Of a stretch of 64,000 bases of DNA, positions 46,490-55,971 are shown piece by piece. The notes under the pieces were generated by a model. That model was not told the DNA's origin. It saw nothing but the letters and a program-made list of their open reading frames with translations, and did no database searches. Source of the DNA: Flavobacterium sp. 140616W15 (GTDB taxonomy: Bacteria; Bacteroidota; Bacteroidia; Flavobacteriales; Flavobacteriaceae); the NCBI RefSeq assembly GCF_003668995.1, contig NZ_CP033068.1, positions 1,488,001 to 1,552,000 of the forward strand, given 5' to 3'. How positions within the stretch are numbered: the first letter of the stretch is position 1; every line of letters starts with the position of its first letter. The translations under genes and the position numbers were made by a program.

Positions 46490-47719
46490 TTAGATCAGTT
46501 GTTTTGGAAAGCAGATGTAATACTTTGTTACCAATTTAGATAACGATTTCAAATTCAGCTGGTCTGAGGCTTCTACAACGTCCTCAATTGTCTTATCTTT
46601 TTTTAATATTCGTATAGGTTCGGCTTCTTTACTGTAAGCTTGATTTTTTATTTTTCCTCTATATATAAAATAACTAGCGTCAATTGCTGAGATGTTGTTT
46701 TGAGCGGCAAATCGTTCTTTTAGACTTTGTAATTCCTCTAGTGAAACTTTTTCGCTTGTTAGCTTTATTTTTAATAAATCTCTGTTTACTATCATTTTAC
46801 TTAAGGTAGAAAGTATAAAATCATCATGTTTTTGCCAAGATTTTAAAGCTCCTATTATATCGAAATCATCCAATTGAGAAAATAAATCCAATTTTTCAGG
46901 AGTGAAATTTTCTAAAGTAATCTTGTTTTGCATAAAAAATAACAAAGGTTCGCTACAAGGAAGGTGAATTCCTTTTATTGTTAATTCTTTTGCTCTTTTT
47001 AATACTTTCGTCAAAATAAGCTCTGCAACTAAACTCGTTTTATGTAAATAGGCTTGCCAATACATTAATCTTCGAGAAAGTAAAAACTTTTCAACAGAGT
47101 AAATTCCTTTTTCTTCAATAACCAAAACATCATCTACTACGTTCATCATTTGAATTAAACGTTCAGAATTGACATTTCCTTCCGCTACACCACTATAAAA
47201 ACTATCACGTTTAAGATAATCCATACGATCCATATCTAATTGACTAGATATTAATTGTAACATAAATTTTCTGTGGTAATCTCCCTTAAATATCTGAATG
47301 GCAAGACTTAACTTACCGTTAAATTCAATGTTTAATTGATCCATAAATAGTAACGAAATAGCTTCGTGATTTACATCCTCAACAATACTTCTCTCCATAG
47401 CATGAGAAAATGGCCCATGTCCAATGTCATGTAATAAAATAGCTACGTATAGTGCATTTTCTTCTTCTGCAGAAATTGTTACTTCCTTGAAGCGCAATGT
47501 TTCAATTGCTTTTTGCATTAAATGCATACAGCCTAAGGCATGATGAAAACGAGTATGATTTGCTCCAGGATATACCAAATAAGACAGTCCCATTTGTGAA
47601 ATTCGGCGTAAACGCTGAAAATAGGAATGCTCAATTAAATCATATATTAAAGCATTTGGAATGGAAATGAAGCCGTAAATGGGATCATTGAAAATTTTCA
47701 GCTTATTGATAATATTCAC
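46490..47719 (-). CDS. HD-domain protein (SAMHD1/dGTPase-like family)
   Basis: The 409-aa protein shows the HD metal-binding pattern: NHTRFHHALGCMHLMQKA (first His), HDIGHGPFSHAMERS (HD pair), and SSQLDMDRMDYLKRDSFYSGVAEG (distal Asp). Homologs range from dNTP triphosphohydrolases to uncharacterised HD phosphohydrolases, so the substrate is unknown. It leads the lipid A operon, an arrangement I have met in flavobacteria. A perfect TAnnTTTG box lies just upstream. Confidence 0.9.
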   Translation of the reverse strand: MNIINKLKIFNDPIYGFISIPNALIYDLIEHSYFQRLRRISQMGLSYLVYPGANHTRFHHALGCMHLMQKAIETLRFKEVTISAEEENALYVAILLHDIGHGPFSHAMERSIVEDVNHEAISLLFMDQLNIEFNGKLSLAIQIFKGDYHRKFMLQLISSQLDMDRMDYLKRDSFYSGVAEGNVNSERLIQMMNVVDDVLVIEEKGIYSVEKFLLSRRLMYWQAYLHKTSLVAELILTKVLKRAKELTIKGIHLPCSEPLLFFMQNKITLENFTPEKLDLFSQLDDFDIIGALKSWQKHDDFILSTLSKMIVNRDLLKIKLTSEKVSLEELQSLKERFAAQNNISAIDASYFIYRGKIKNQAYSKEAEPIRILKKDKTIEDVVEASDQLNLKSLSKLVTKYYICFPKQLI

Positions 47720-47742
47720 TATTTGGTTCTTTTTTAGGTCAA

Positions 47743-47750
47743 CAAATATA
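47743..47750 (-). promoter_or_regulatory. Putative -7 box of the HD-lpxD-lpxC/fabZ-lpxA-efp operon
   Basis: Minus-strand TATATTTG matches TAnnTTTG perfectly; predicted leader about 17 nt. No clear -33 element is seen. Confidence 0.5.
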
Positions 47751-47902
47751 ACTAATTATAGACTTATTCTGTTTTACATTGTGAGCAAAAAAGCAAACAA
47801 ATAAACTTTTATGATGAAATGTTATCATAATTCTTTAAATTAGTACAACGAAAAGGCAATATTACGCTTTTTTTTAGGTAACAAATAATTAACACAAATT
47901 TA

Positions 47903-47930
47903 AGTTCGTTTAGTTCGGTAAATTGCGAAC
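47903..47930 (+). promoter_or_regulatory. Candidate operator of the GbsR-type regulator
   Basis: AGTTCG occurs twice, 9 bp apart (47903-47908 and 47912-47917), and GTTCG (47913-47917) is mirrored by CGAAC (47926-47930) across 8 nt. The site overlaps the core of the promoter immediately upstream of the gbsR-like gene, as expected for autorepression. Inference only. Confidence 0.5.
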
Positions 47931-47936
47931 CAATTT

Positions 47937-47944
47937 TATCTTTG
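47937..47944 (+). promoter_or_regulatory. Putative -7 box for the regulator-RND efflux operon
   Basis: TATCTTTG is a perfect TAnnTTTG. The predicted start (about 47950) lies only about 6 nt before the ATG at 47956, so the message would be nearly leaderless. It also argues against the upstream TTG at 47923 as start codon. Confidence 0.6.
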
Positions 47945-47955
47945 TCAAAAAAATT

Positions 47956-48453
47956 ATGGAAACTAGTATACACAAGGAAAAAGAAGAGCTTATAGAGTTA
48001 TTCGGTAATCATTTCGAATCAGTGTATCATTTGCCACCACTTTGCTCAAGAATTTTAGGACTATTAATAGTTGAAGCCTGTAAAGCAGGTTTGACTTTCG
48101 AACAAATAGTCGAAAAAGTCGGCGCCAGTAAAAGTACAGTATCAACAAACTTAAATTTTCTATTAAAAATGGGAAAGATTGATTATTACACTTTGCATGG
48201 TGATCGAAAAAAATATTTCAGACCATCCCCTTTCAGTGAACGATTTGCAAATTATTTAAAAATAATAGAAATCGAAAAAAGAATAATTGATAAAATGATT
48301 ACTTATAGAGAAAAAACAATGGATAGTCCAGAAGAAAGAATTAATCTAGAGCATGCGAAAGCATATAAAAGTCACGTTAAAAAAGTTGAAGAATTGTTAC
48401 AGGAAACAATCTCAGAATTCGTAGAAATAGAAAAAGTTAATAATAAATCATAA
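47956..48453 (+). CDS. GbsR/MarR-type transcriptional regulator
   Basis: With the ATG at 47956 the product is 165 aa, beginning METSIHKEKEELIELFGNHFESVYHLPPLCSRILGLL, typical of GbsR-like winged-helix proteins. The recognition region is VGASKSTVSTNLNFLLKMGKIDYY and the wing is HGDRKKYFRPS. A C-terminal coiled helix (about residues 95-160) probably dimerises. It is the first gene of an operon with the RND efflux genes, 17 bp before the adaptor gene, so it probably controls them. Confidence 0.92.
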   Translation: METSIHKEKEELIELFGNHFESVYHLPPLCSRILGLLIVEACKAGLTFEQIVEKVGASKSTVSTNLNFLLKMGKIDYYTLHGDRKKYFRPSPFSERFANYLKIIEIEKRIIDKMITYREKTMDSPEERINLEHAKAYKSHVKKVEELLQETISEFVEIEKVNNKS

Positions 48454-48470
48454 ATCAAATTTAAATTCAA

Positions 48471-49592
48471 ATGAAGAATATCACATTCTCCCTAATAGCT
48501 ATAATGCTGGTTTTTGCGTCATGTAAAAAAAAGGAAGAACAAGCTCCGCCACAAGGTCCAGCTCCGTTCCCAGTTAGAACAATTTCAGTACAAGATGCTG
48601 TAGTATATCAAGAGTATAGTGCAAATCTCGAAGGACAGCATAATGTTGAAATCCGCCCAAAAGTGAATGGGTATATTCAAAAAATTTATGTTGATGAAGG
48701 TCAGGTTGTTAAAAAAGGACAATTACTTTTTAAACTTGAAACACAAACTTTAAATCAAGATGCGTCTGCCGCTAAAGCTTCAGTTCAGGCTGCACAAGTT
48801 GAAGTTGACAGATTAAAACCACTAGTTGACAGAAAAATTATTAGTGTTGTTCAATTAGAAACTGCTAAAGCCAAACTAGCACAAGCAAAAAGTACTTACG
48901 GTAGTATTGCTGCAAATATTGGGTACGGAACAATCGTTTCTCCTGTAAGTGGAGTAATTGGAGGTTTGCCTTTTAGAGAAGGAAGCTTAGTTAGCGCTAC
49001 TAGTGAAGTGCCTTTGACAACTGTATCTGATACAAAAATCGTACGTGCTTATTTCTCAATGAATGAAAAACAATTGTTATTCTTTAATAAAACATTTAAA
49101 GGAGCAACTACAGCAGAAAAATTGAAAGCTGCACCACCAGTTTCATTGATTTTAGTAGATAACACAGAATACGACCAAAAAGGAAAAATCGCTACAATGA
49201 ATGGTTTAGTAGATCCAGCAACAGGAAATACACAATTTAGAGCAGACTTTAATAATCCTCAAGGTATCCTAAGAAGTGGTAGTACTGGAATTATTCGTTT
49301 GCCTATCGAACAAAAAAATGTAATGTTGGTTCCTCAAAATGCAATTTTCGAAGTGCAAGGAAAACAAACACTTTATGTTGTTGAAAAAGGAAACAAAGTA
49401 AAATCTACAATTGTTGAAACAAACGGAACTTCAGGTTTAGACTTTATTGTTACAAGTGGGTTAAAAGATGGAGACGTTGTAGTTGTAGAAGGAGCATCTA
49501 AATTAAAAGATGATATGGAAATTACACCACAGCCTGTTAAAGATCCAGCTGTTGAAACAGCAGAAACAAAAAATACTACAGCTAAAAAATAA
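48471..49592 (+). CDS. RND efflux periplasmic adaptor (membrane fusion lipoprotein)
   Basis: The 373-aa protein has a lipoprotein signal (IMLVFASC, lipidated Cys near residue 18). It then has the barrel-sandwich halves IRPKVNGYIQKIYVDEGQVVKKGQLLFKL and IVSPVSGVIGGLPFREGSLV flanking an alpha-hairpin, followed by the beta-barrel and membrane-proximal domains. It links the RND pump to the outer-membrane channel. It is followed 8 bp later by the pump gene. Confidence 0.95.
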   Translation: MKNITFSLIAIMLVFASCKKKEEQAPPQGPAPFPVRTISVQDAVVYQEYSANLEGQHNVEIRPKVNGYIQKIYVDEGQVVKKGQLLFKLETQTLNQDASAAKASVQAAQVEVDRLKPLVDRKIISVVQLETAKAKLAQAKSTYGSIAANIGYGTIVSPVSGVIGGLPFREGSLVSATSEVPLTTVSDTKIVRAYFSMNEKQLLFFNKTFKGATTAEKLKAAPPVSLILVDNTEYDQKGKIATMNGLVDPATGNTQFRADFNNPQGILRSGSTGIIRLPIEQKNVMLVPQNAIFEVQGKQTLYVVEKGNKVKSTIVETNGTSGLDFIVTSGLKDGDVVVVEGASKLKDDMEITPQPVKDPAVETAETKNTTAKK

Positions 49593-49600
49593 TATACAAG

Positions 49601-52600
49601 ATGTTAAAGACGTTTATAGAAAGACCAGTTCTCTCGACGGTAATATCTATCTTAATCACCATACTAGGTGTTTTAGGACTGATGTCATTACCAGTAGAGC
49701 AATACCCCGAAATAGCCCCTCCAACTGTTCAGGTAACTGCAACATATACAGGTGCAAATGCTGAAACAGTATTAAATAGTGTTGTTATTCCTCTAGAAGA
49801 AGAAATAAATGGTGTGGAAGGAATGACATACATGACCTCTTCTGCGGCGAATGATGGTTCTGCGAAAATATCTGTTTATTTCGAACTTGGAGTTGACCCA
49901 GATATTGCTGCGGTAAACGTTCAAAATAGAGTTTCTCGTGCTACCAGTAAATTGCCACAAGCAGTTGTACAGACTGGGGTTACGACACTAAAAAGTCAGA
50001 CGAGTGCTTTGATGTTCTTTGCGTTGTATTCGAACAACAAAGATTTTGATGAAACTTATATTCAGAATTATGCCAAAATTAACCTTGTACCAAAATTACA
50101 GCGTGTTAAAGGTGTAGGACAAGTAAATGTTTTTGGAGCGAAAGATTACTCTATGAGAATCTGGATTAATCCAGAAAAAATGGCTGCTTACGAAATATCA
50201 CCAAAAGACATTCAGGCAGCATTGCAAGAGCAAAACGTAGAAGCTGCTCCAGGTAAATTTGGAGAAAATGCTGATGGTATTTACGAATATGTAATTAAAT
50301 ATAAAGGACGTCTTTCAGAAATTAAAGACTACGAAGATATTGTAATTAAAGCTACAGGTAATGGAAATTTCGTTCATTTAAAAGATGTTGCAACTGTTGA
50401 GTTGGGTGCTTTTAATTATGGGAACAAGAATATAGCAATGGGTAAACAAGGTGTTGCTGTTGGTATATTCCAAACTTCAGGATCTAATGCGCAAGATATT
50501 ATTACCGAAGTTATGAATATTTTGGAGGTTTCTAAACCAGATTTTCCAAAAGGTGTAGATTACGTAATTCCTTATAATACAAAAACGTTCCTTGATGCAT
50601 CGATAGAAAAAGTAATCTCAACATTGATTGAAGCTTTTATATTGGTATTTATAGTAGTGTTTTTATTCCTACAGGATTTCCGTTCTACGTTAATTCCTGC
50701 AATAGCAGTTCCTGTAGCAATTGTTGGAACATTTTTCTTCCTGCAAGTATTTGGATTCTCTATCAATATGTTAACATTGTTTGCAATGATTCTAGCTATT
50801 GGTATTGTGGTCGATGATGCAATTGTCGTCGTCGAGGCTGTGCATGCTAAGTTAGATGAAGGAGTGAAATCTGCAAAAGAAGCTACTATTTCTGCAATGA
50901 GCGAAATTACAGGAGCTATTATATCTATCACATTAGTAATGTCTGCGGTGTTTATACCAGTATCGTTCTTAAGTGGACCGTCAGGGGTTTTCTATCAACA
51001 GTTTGCTATTACATTGGCAATTGCGATTTTGATTTCGGCTATTAATGCATTGACTTTAAGCCCAGCCTTATGTGCGCTATTCTTAAAGCCTCACGAAGCA
51101 TCAGAGCATCATGATAAAAATTTCAAAGATAGATTCTTCATTGCTTTCAATACTAGTTTTGATAGAATGAATAATAAATATGTTAAGTCTTTAGGGTTCT
51201 TAGCAAGAAGGAAATGGGTTGCAATATCAGGATTGATAGCATTCTGTGCTATTACTATCATTTTGTTCCAAACTACACCTTCAGGATTTATTCCTAATGA
51301 GGATAGAGGAATTATTTTTGCTGATTTAACACTTCCTCCAGGAACAACAATCGAGAAAACTCAAAAGGCAGTTAATGAATTGGATTCTATTTTGGCCTCA
51401 ATGGACATTGTTGAATCACGAATGAGTGTTGTTGGTTTTAGTTTGTTAAATAGTGTGAATGGTGGGTCTTATGCCTTTTCTGTAATTAAATTAAAAGACT
51501 GGGAACACCGTAAGGAAGCCAATCAATCTGTAGATGCTGTAGTTGGTGAGCTATTTGGAAGAACGGCACATTTTAAAGATGCCAAAGCATTATTTTTTAC
51601 ACCTCCGAGTGTACAAGGTTTTGGATCTGCAGACGGTTTTGAGTTAAAAATTCAAGATAAAGGTGATGATGATTGGGCAACAGTAAGTAAAGTAAGTAAT
51701 GAGTTCTTAGGTGAATTAATGAAAAGACCTGAAATTCAATATGCTATTACAAACTTTAACCCTAACTTTCCACAATATCAAATGGATATTAATGTAGAAA
51801 GAGCTAAAAATGCAGGAGTTTCTGTTTCAGAAATTTTTAATACCATGCAAGGGTATTATGGAGGATTGTATACTACAGATTTTAATAAATTTGGTAAACA
51901 ATATCGTGTAATGATTCAAGCAAAACCTTCTGAAAGAGCAACTCTTGAATCAATTAATACTATTTATGTTAAGAATGCTGCAGGAAAACAAGTAGCTATA
52001 AATCAGTTTGTTGATTTTAAAAGAATTTATGGACCAGAAGCTGTTGCCCGTTTCAACTTGTTAAAAGCTGTAAACGTAAACGGTAAAGCAAAACCTGGGT
52101 ATAGTTCTGGAGATGCAATTAAAGCAGTTCAGGAAGTAGCAGCACAGCATTTACCTAAAACCTATACTTACGAATTCTCTGGAATGACACGTGAAGAGAT
52201 TCTTGCAGGTAGTCAGGCCGCAGGTGTATTCTTGTTGAGTTTGATATTTGTATATTTCTTATTAAGTGCACAATACGAAAGTTATTTAGTACCATTGTCA
52301 GTATTGCTTTCATTACCTGTAGGTATTGCTGGAGCCATTGGTTTTGTGAAACTAGCTGGATTAGAAAACAACATTTATTTCCAGGTAGCCCTGATAATGC
52401 TTATAGGACTACTGGCCAAAAATGCCATTCTGATAGTTGAGTTTGCTATACAAAGGCGACGACACGGAATGGACTTGACAGAGGCTGCGATAGAAGGTGC
52501 AAAAGCACGTTTACGTCCTATTTTAATGACCTCCCTTGCTTTTATCTTTGGTTTAATGCCTTTGGCTTTTTCTTCTGGAGTTGGAGCTGTAGGTAACCGT

Positions 52601-52771
52601 TCAATCGGTATGGGAGCTGTTGGTGGAATGTTAATAGGAACAATCTTTGGAGTATTTGTTATTCCGATTTTGTTTATTATTTTCCAAAGCTTACAAGAAA
52701 GAATCTCTGGAAAACCATTTACAGAGCAACAATCAGATGTTACACTTTTAGACGAAGAAAATGAAAAATAA
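49601..52771 (+). CDS. RND multidrug efflux permease, HAE1 family
   Basis: The 1056-aa inner-membrane pump has 12 helices and two large periplasmic loops. Proton-relay residues are visible: the aspartate pair in AIGIVVDDAIVVVEAV (TM4) and the lysine in GLLAKNAILIVEFA (TM10). The N-terminal MLKTFIERPVLSTVISILI is typical of AcrB/MexB relatives. Probable substrates are hydrophobic drugs, dyes or detergents; specificity cannot be read. Its 3' end overlaps the outer-membrane factor gene by 11 nt. Confidence 0.97.
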   Translation: MLKTFIERPVLSTVISILITILGVLGLMSLPVEQYPEIAPPTVQVTATYTGANAETVLNSVVIPLEEEINGVEGMTYMTSSAANDGSAKISVYFELGVDPDIAAVNVQNRVSRATSKLPQAVVQTGVTTLKSQTSALMFFALYSNNKDFDETYIQNYAKINLVPKLQRVKGVGQVNVFGAKDYSMRIWINPEKMAAYEISPKDIQAALQEQNVEAAPGKFGENADGIYEYVIKYKGRLSEIKDYEDIVIKATGNGNFVHLKDVATVELGAFNYGNKNIAMGKQGVAVGIFQTSGSNAQDIITEVMNILEVSKPDFPKGVDYVIPYNTKTFLDASIEKVISTLIEAFILVFIVVFLFLQDFRSTLIPAIAVPVAIVGTFFFLQVFGFSINMLTLFAMILAIGIVVDDAIVVVEAVHAKLDEGVKSAKEATISAMSEITGAIISITLVMSAVFIPVSFLSGPSGVFYQQFAITLAIAILISAINALTLSPALCALFLKPHEASEHHDKNFKDRFFIAFNTSFDRMNNKYVKSLGFLARRKWVAISGLIAFCAITIILFQTTPSGFIPNEDRGIIFADLTLPPGTTIEKTQKAVNELDSILASMDIVESRMSVVGFSLLNSVNGGSYAFSVIKLKDWEHRKEANQSVDAVVGELFGRTAHFKDAKALFFTPPSVQGFGSADGFELKIQDKGDDDWATVSKVSNEFLGELMKRPEIQYAITNFNPNFPQYQMDINVERAKNAGVSVSEIFNTMQGYYGGLYTTDFNKFGKQYRVMIQAKPSERATLESINTIYVKNAAGKQVAINQFVDFKRIYGPEAVARFNLLKAVNVNGKAKPGYSSGDAIKAVQEVAAQHLPKTYTYEFSGMTREEILAGSQAAGVFLLSLIFVYFLLSAQYESYLVPLSVLLSLPVGIAGAIGFVKLAGLENNIYFQVALIMLIGLLAKNAILIVEFAIQRRRHGMDLTEAAIEGAKARLRPILMTSLAFIFGLMPLAFSSGVGAVGNRSIGMGAVGGMLIGTIFGVFVIPILFIIFQSLQERISGKPFTEQQSDVTLLDEENEK

Positions 52772-54164
52772 TGTATATAAAATAGTAACTGTTGCCTTCA
52801 CGGCAACAGTTATGCAATCCTGCTTCGTTGCAAAAGATTACGAAAGACCTAAGGATATTAAAACGGAGAACTTATATAGAACCGAAGTGGTTTCTAAAGA
52901 CAGTACTTCTATGGCAAATCTGTCTTGGGATAAAGTTTTTACTGATCCTATTTTGCAAGGTTATATCAGAAAAGGATTGGAAAATAACTTAGATATTCGA
53001 ATTGCAATGCAAAATATTGCTGCTGCTGAAGCATCAATGAAACAAGGAAAAGCAGGGTACTTCCCTACTCTTTCTGTTGGTACAGATTGGACACATCAGC
53101 AGTTATCAAAAAACAGTCAGTTTGGAGCTTTACTTCAAAATCGTAGTACCGATCAATATCAAGTTGCTGGAACATTAGGTTGGGAAGCAGATATTTGGGG
53201 AAAAATAAGAAGTAATAAACGTGCAACAAATGCTGCTTATTTACAAACTACTGCTGCAAATCAAGCTGTAAAAACACAGTTAATTGCAGATATTGCCGCA
53301 ACGTATTATCAGTTGATTGCAATAGATGAGCAAATTAAATTATCAGAAGAGACTTTGATCAACAGAATCGAAAGTGTTGAAACGATTATTGCTTTAAAAG
53401 ATGCAGGAAATGTAACTGAAGTTGGAGTTAAACAAACAGAAGCTCAAAAATATGCTACAGAAATTATCATCGCTGACTTAAAAGTAAGTACGATACTTTT
53501 TGAAAACAAAATGAGTATTCTTTTAGGAGTAGCACCTACTAAAGTAGAGAGAAGTAGTTTTGAGGTTCAAAAAATGCAACCAGAAATTACACTTGGAGTA
53601 CCTGCTACTTTATTAAGAAACAGACCTGATGTAATTGCGGCTGAGTATAATTTGATTTCAAATTTTGAAAGAACTAATGTGGCAAGAAGTAATTTCTATC
53701 CAACATTTAAAATTACTGCTACAGGTGGATTACAAAGTATAGATCTTAAAGAGTGGTTTAGTTCAAATTCATTTTTTGCTAATATTGTAACAGGATTAAC
53801 ACAGCCAATTTTTAATCAACGTTTGAATAAAACAAATTTAGAAATAGCTAAAGCAAATCAAGAAAAAGCATACATACAATTTGAGCAATCATTGTTAAAT
53901 GCGGGAAAAGAAGTTTCAGATGCATTAGCACAGTATAACAACGAAACCAAAAAAATTGTAATTCGTCAGAAGCAAGTAGATGCATTAAAAGTGGCTACAG
54001 ATTATTCAGATGAATTATTAAAATACGGTTTAGTGAATTATTTAGAAGTTCTTACTGCAAAAGACAATGCGTTAAATGTAGAATTAACTTTAATAGATAA
54101 TAAATTTTCACAATACAACGCTATTATCCAACTATACAGAGCCCTTGGTGGTGGATGGCAGTAA
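52761..54164 (+). CDS. Outer-membrane efflux channel lipoprotein, TolC/NodT-like
   Basis: The 467-aa product carries a lipobox (ATVMQSC, Cys21) and two TolC-type repeats of long helices with strands. WEADIWGKIRSNKRATNAAYLQT and LLRNRPDVIAAEYNLISNFERTNVARSNFYPTFKITATGG are recognisable OprM/NodT family motifs. It completes the tripartite efflux system and is the last gene of the operon, followed by a terminator. Confidence 0.95.
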   Translation: MKNNVYKIVTVAFTATVMQSCFVAKDYERPKDIKTENLYRTEVVSKDSTSMANLSWDKVFTDPILQGYIRKGLENNLDIRIAMQNIAAAEASMKQGKAGYFPTLSVGTDWTHQQLSKNSQFGALLQNRSTDQYQVAGTLGWEADIWGKIRSNKRATNAAYLQTTAANQAVKTQLIADIAATYYQLIAIDEQIKLSEETLINRIESVETIIALKDAGNVTEVGVKQTEAQKYATEIIIADLKVSTILFENKMSILLGVAPTKVERSSFEVQKMQPEITLGVPATLLRNRPDVIAAEYNLISNFERTNVARSNFYPTFKITATGGLQSIDLKEWFSSNSFFANIVTGLTQPIFNQRLNKTNLEIAKANQEKAYIQFEQSLLNAGKEVSDALAQYNNETKKIVIRQKQVDALKVATDYSDELLKYGLVNYLEVLTAKDNALNVELTLIDNKFSQYNAIIQLYRALGGGWQ

Positions 54165-54205
54165 GATTTTATAGTTAGTTAGGTTACTTATTAATTTTTA
54201 TATTT

Positions 54206-54237
54206 AAACCACTGAGTATTTTTATATTCAGTGGTTT
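54206..54237 (+). terminator. Terminator of the RND efflux operon
   Basis: AAACCACTGA (54206-54215) and TCAGTGGTTT (54228-54237) form a perfect 10-bp stem with a 12-nt loop, followed by TTGTTTTTTT on the plus strand. Confidence 0.85.
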
Positions 54238-54338
54238 TGTTTTTTTATACTAAAAATTATCATAATATTAATAAATAGCCGTTTTAAAAAGAAGTAAATT
54301 GCCACTTAGATTTAACAATTTTGACAAGCTATATAATT

Positions 54339-55892
54339 ATGGATAAGATAAAAATACTTTGGGTTGATGATGAAATCGACTTATTAAAGCCACACATACT
54401 ATTTCTGGAGAAAAAAAATTATGCAGTAACGACTTGTAATAATGGTCTAGATGCAATTGCAATTTTTGAAGAAGACAATTTTGATATCGTTTTTCTTGAT
54501 GAAAATATGCCAGGAATGAGCGGATTAGAAACACTTTCTGAAATGAAAGAAAAAAAATCAACCATTCCGATGATTATGATTACCAAAAGTGAAGAAGAGT
54601 ATATCATGGAGGAGGCTATCGGTTCTAAAATAGCAGATTACCTAATAAAACCAGTAAATCCGAATCAGATTTTATTAAGTTTAAAGAAAAATCTGGATCA
54701 CTCAAGATTAATTTCTGAAAAAACGACATTAGATTATCAAAAGGAATTCCGAAAAATAGCTATGGAAATGGCAATGGTAAATTCTTATGAAGATTGGATT
54801 GAATTGTATAAAAAACTTGTGTTTTGGGAATTAGAACTTGAGAATATTAATGATCAAGGAATGATTCAAATTTTGGAGTCTCAAAAAGTTGAAGCTAACT
54901 CACAATTTGGTAAATACATAGAGCGTAATTACGAAGATTGGTTTGCACCAAAGGCAGATAAACCAATTCAATCACATACTTTATTTAAAGAATTAGTGGT
55001 TCCGGAAATTAAGAAGAAAGACAAGCCAATTTTGTTTGTAGTAATAGATAATTTGCGATATGATCAATGGAAATCATTTGAGAAAGTAGTAGGAAATTAT
55101 TATAAGCTAGAAAAAGAAGTTCCTTATTTCTCTATACTTCCAACAGCAACTCAATATGCGAGAAATGCAATATTTTCGGGTTTGCTGCCTATAGAAATGG
55201 AAAAGCAATTTCCTGAGTATTGGAAAAATGATGTTGAAGACGGAGGGAAAAATTTATATGAAGCGGAGTTTTTAAGTGCACAATTAAAACGCTTGGGATT
55301 AAATATTAAAGAAGATTATTTTAAAATTACCAATTTGGCAAGTGGAAAAAAACTGGCTGAAAATTTCAAGGCGCTAAAAAATAATGACCTTGTTACGGTA
55401 GTTTATAATTTTGTTGATATGTTGTCGCATGCCAAAACAGAATTGGATGTTGTTAAAGAATTAGCTTCTGATGATAAAGCGTACCGATCACTAACATTAA
55501 GTTGGTTCAAAAATTCTCCACTGTTAGAAATTATACAACAGGCTCAGCACTTAGGATTTAAGTTAATTCTTACTACAGATCATGGTACAATCAATGTGAA
55601 AAATCCATCAAAAGTGGTGGGAGATAAAAATACAAGCTTAAATCTTCGATACAAAACAGGACGTAGTTTGACCTATGAGCATAAAGATGTGTATGTTGTA
55701 AAAGAACCAAAAAAAATAGGATTACCTGCCATAAATATGAGCAGTTCGTTTATTTTTGCAAAAAATGATTTGTTTTTGGCTTACGTAAATAATTACAATC
55801 ATTATGTGAGTTATTATAAAAACACCTATCAACATGGTGGAATTTCATTAGAAGAAATGATTATTCCATTCTTGATATTTAATCCTAAGTAA
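54339..55892 (+). CDS. porX: PorX-type response regulator with alkaline-phosphatase-like (PglZ) effector domain
   Basis: From the ATG at 54339 the product is 517 aa and begins MDKIKILWVDDEIDLLKPH, matching PorX starts; the upstream TTG at 54321 is rejected. The receiver has the acidic pair VDDE, the phospho-Asp in IVFLDENMPGMSG and the Lys in LIKPVNP. A helical linker leads to a PglZ/alkaline-phosphatase-like domain with VVIDNLRYDQW, FVDMLSHAKTE and LTTDHGTINV as likely metal ligands. PorX with sensor PorY regulates T9SS genes and has been linked to cyclic-oligonucleotide hydrolysis; no porY or T9SS gene is visible here. Confidence 0.93.
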   Translation: MDKIKILWVDDEIDLLKPHILFLEKKNYAVTTCNNGLDAIAIFEEDNFDIVFLDENMPGMSGLETLSEMKEKKSTIPMIMITKSEEEYIMEEAIGSKIADYLIKPVNPNQILLSLKKNLDHSRLISEKTTLDYQKEFRKIAMEMAMVNSYEDWIELYKKLVFWELELENINDQGMIQILESQKVEANSQFGKYIERNYEDWFAPKADKPIQSHTLFKELVVPEIKKKDKPILFVVIDNLRYDQWKSFEKVVGNYYKLEKEVPYFSILPTATQYARNAIFSGLLPIEMEKQFPEYWKNDVEDGGKNLYEAEFLSAQLKRLGLNIKEDYFKITNLASGKKLAENFKALKNNDLVTVVYNFVDMLSHAKTELDVVKELASDDKAYRSLTLSWFKNSPLLEIIQQAQHLGFKLILTTDHGTINVKNPSKVVGDKNTSLNLRYKTGRSLTYEHKDVYVVKEPKKIGLPAINMSSSFIFAKNDLFLAYVNNYNHYVSYYKNTYQHGGISLEEMIIPFLIFNPK

Positions 55893-55971
55893 CATAACAG
55901 AAGAAGTATTCAGTTGCTGTTTACTATAGTGGTAGAATCAATTAAGTTTAAAAAATATTATAAAAATCAAA

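Noticed and set aside
47923..47955. Upstream TTG start for the GbsR-like gene
   Set aside because: It overlaps the -7 promoter box at 47937, so it would lie outside the transcript; the ATG at 47956 also matches family starts.
54321..54338. TTG start for porX
   Set aside because: The ATG at 54339 gives MDKIKILWVDDE, the expected beginning of a receiver domain.
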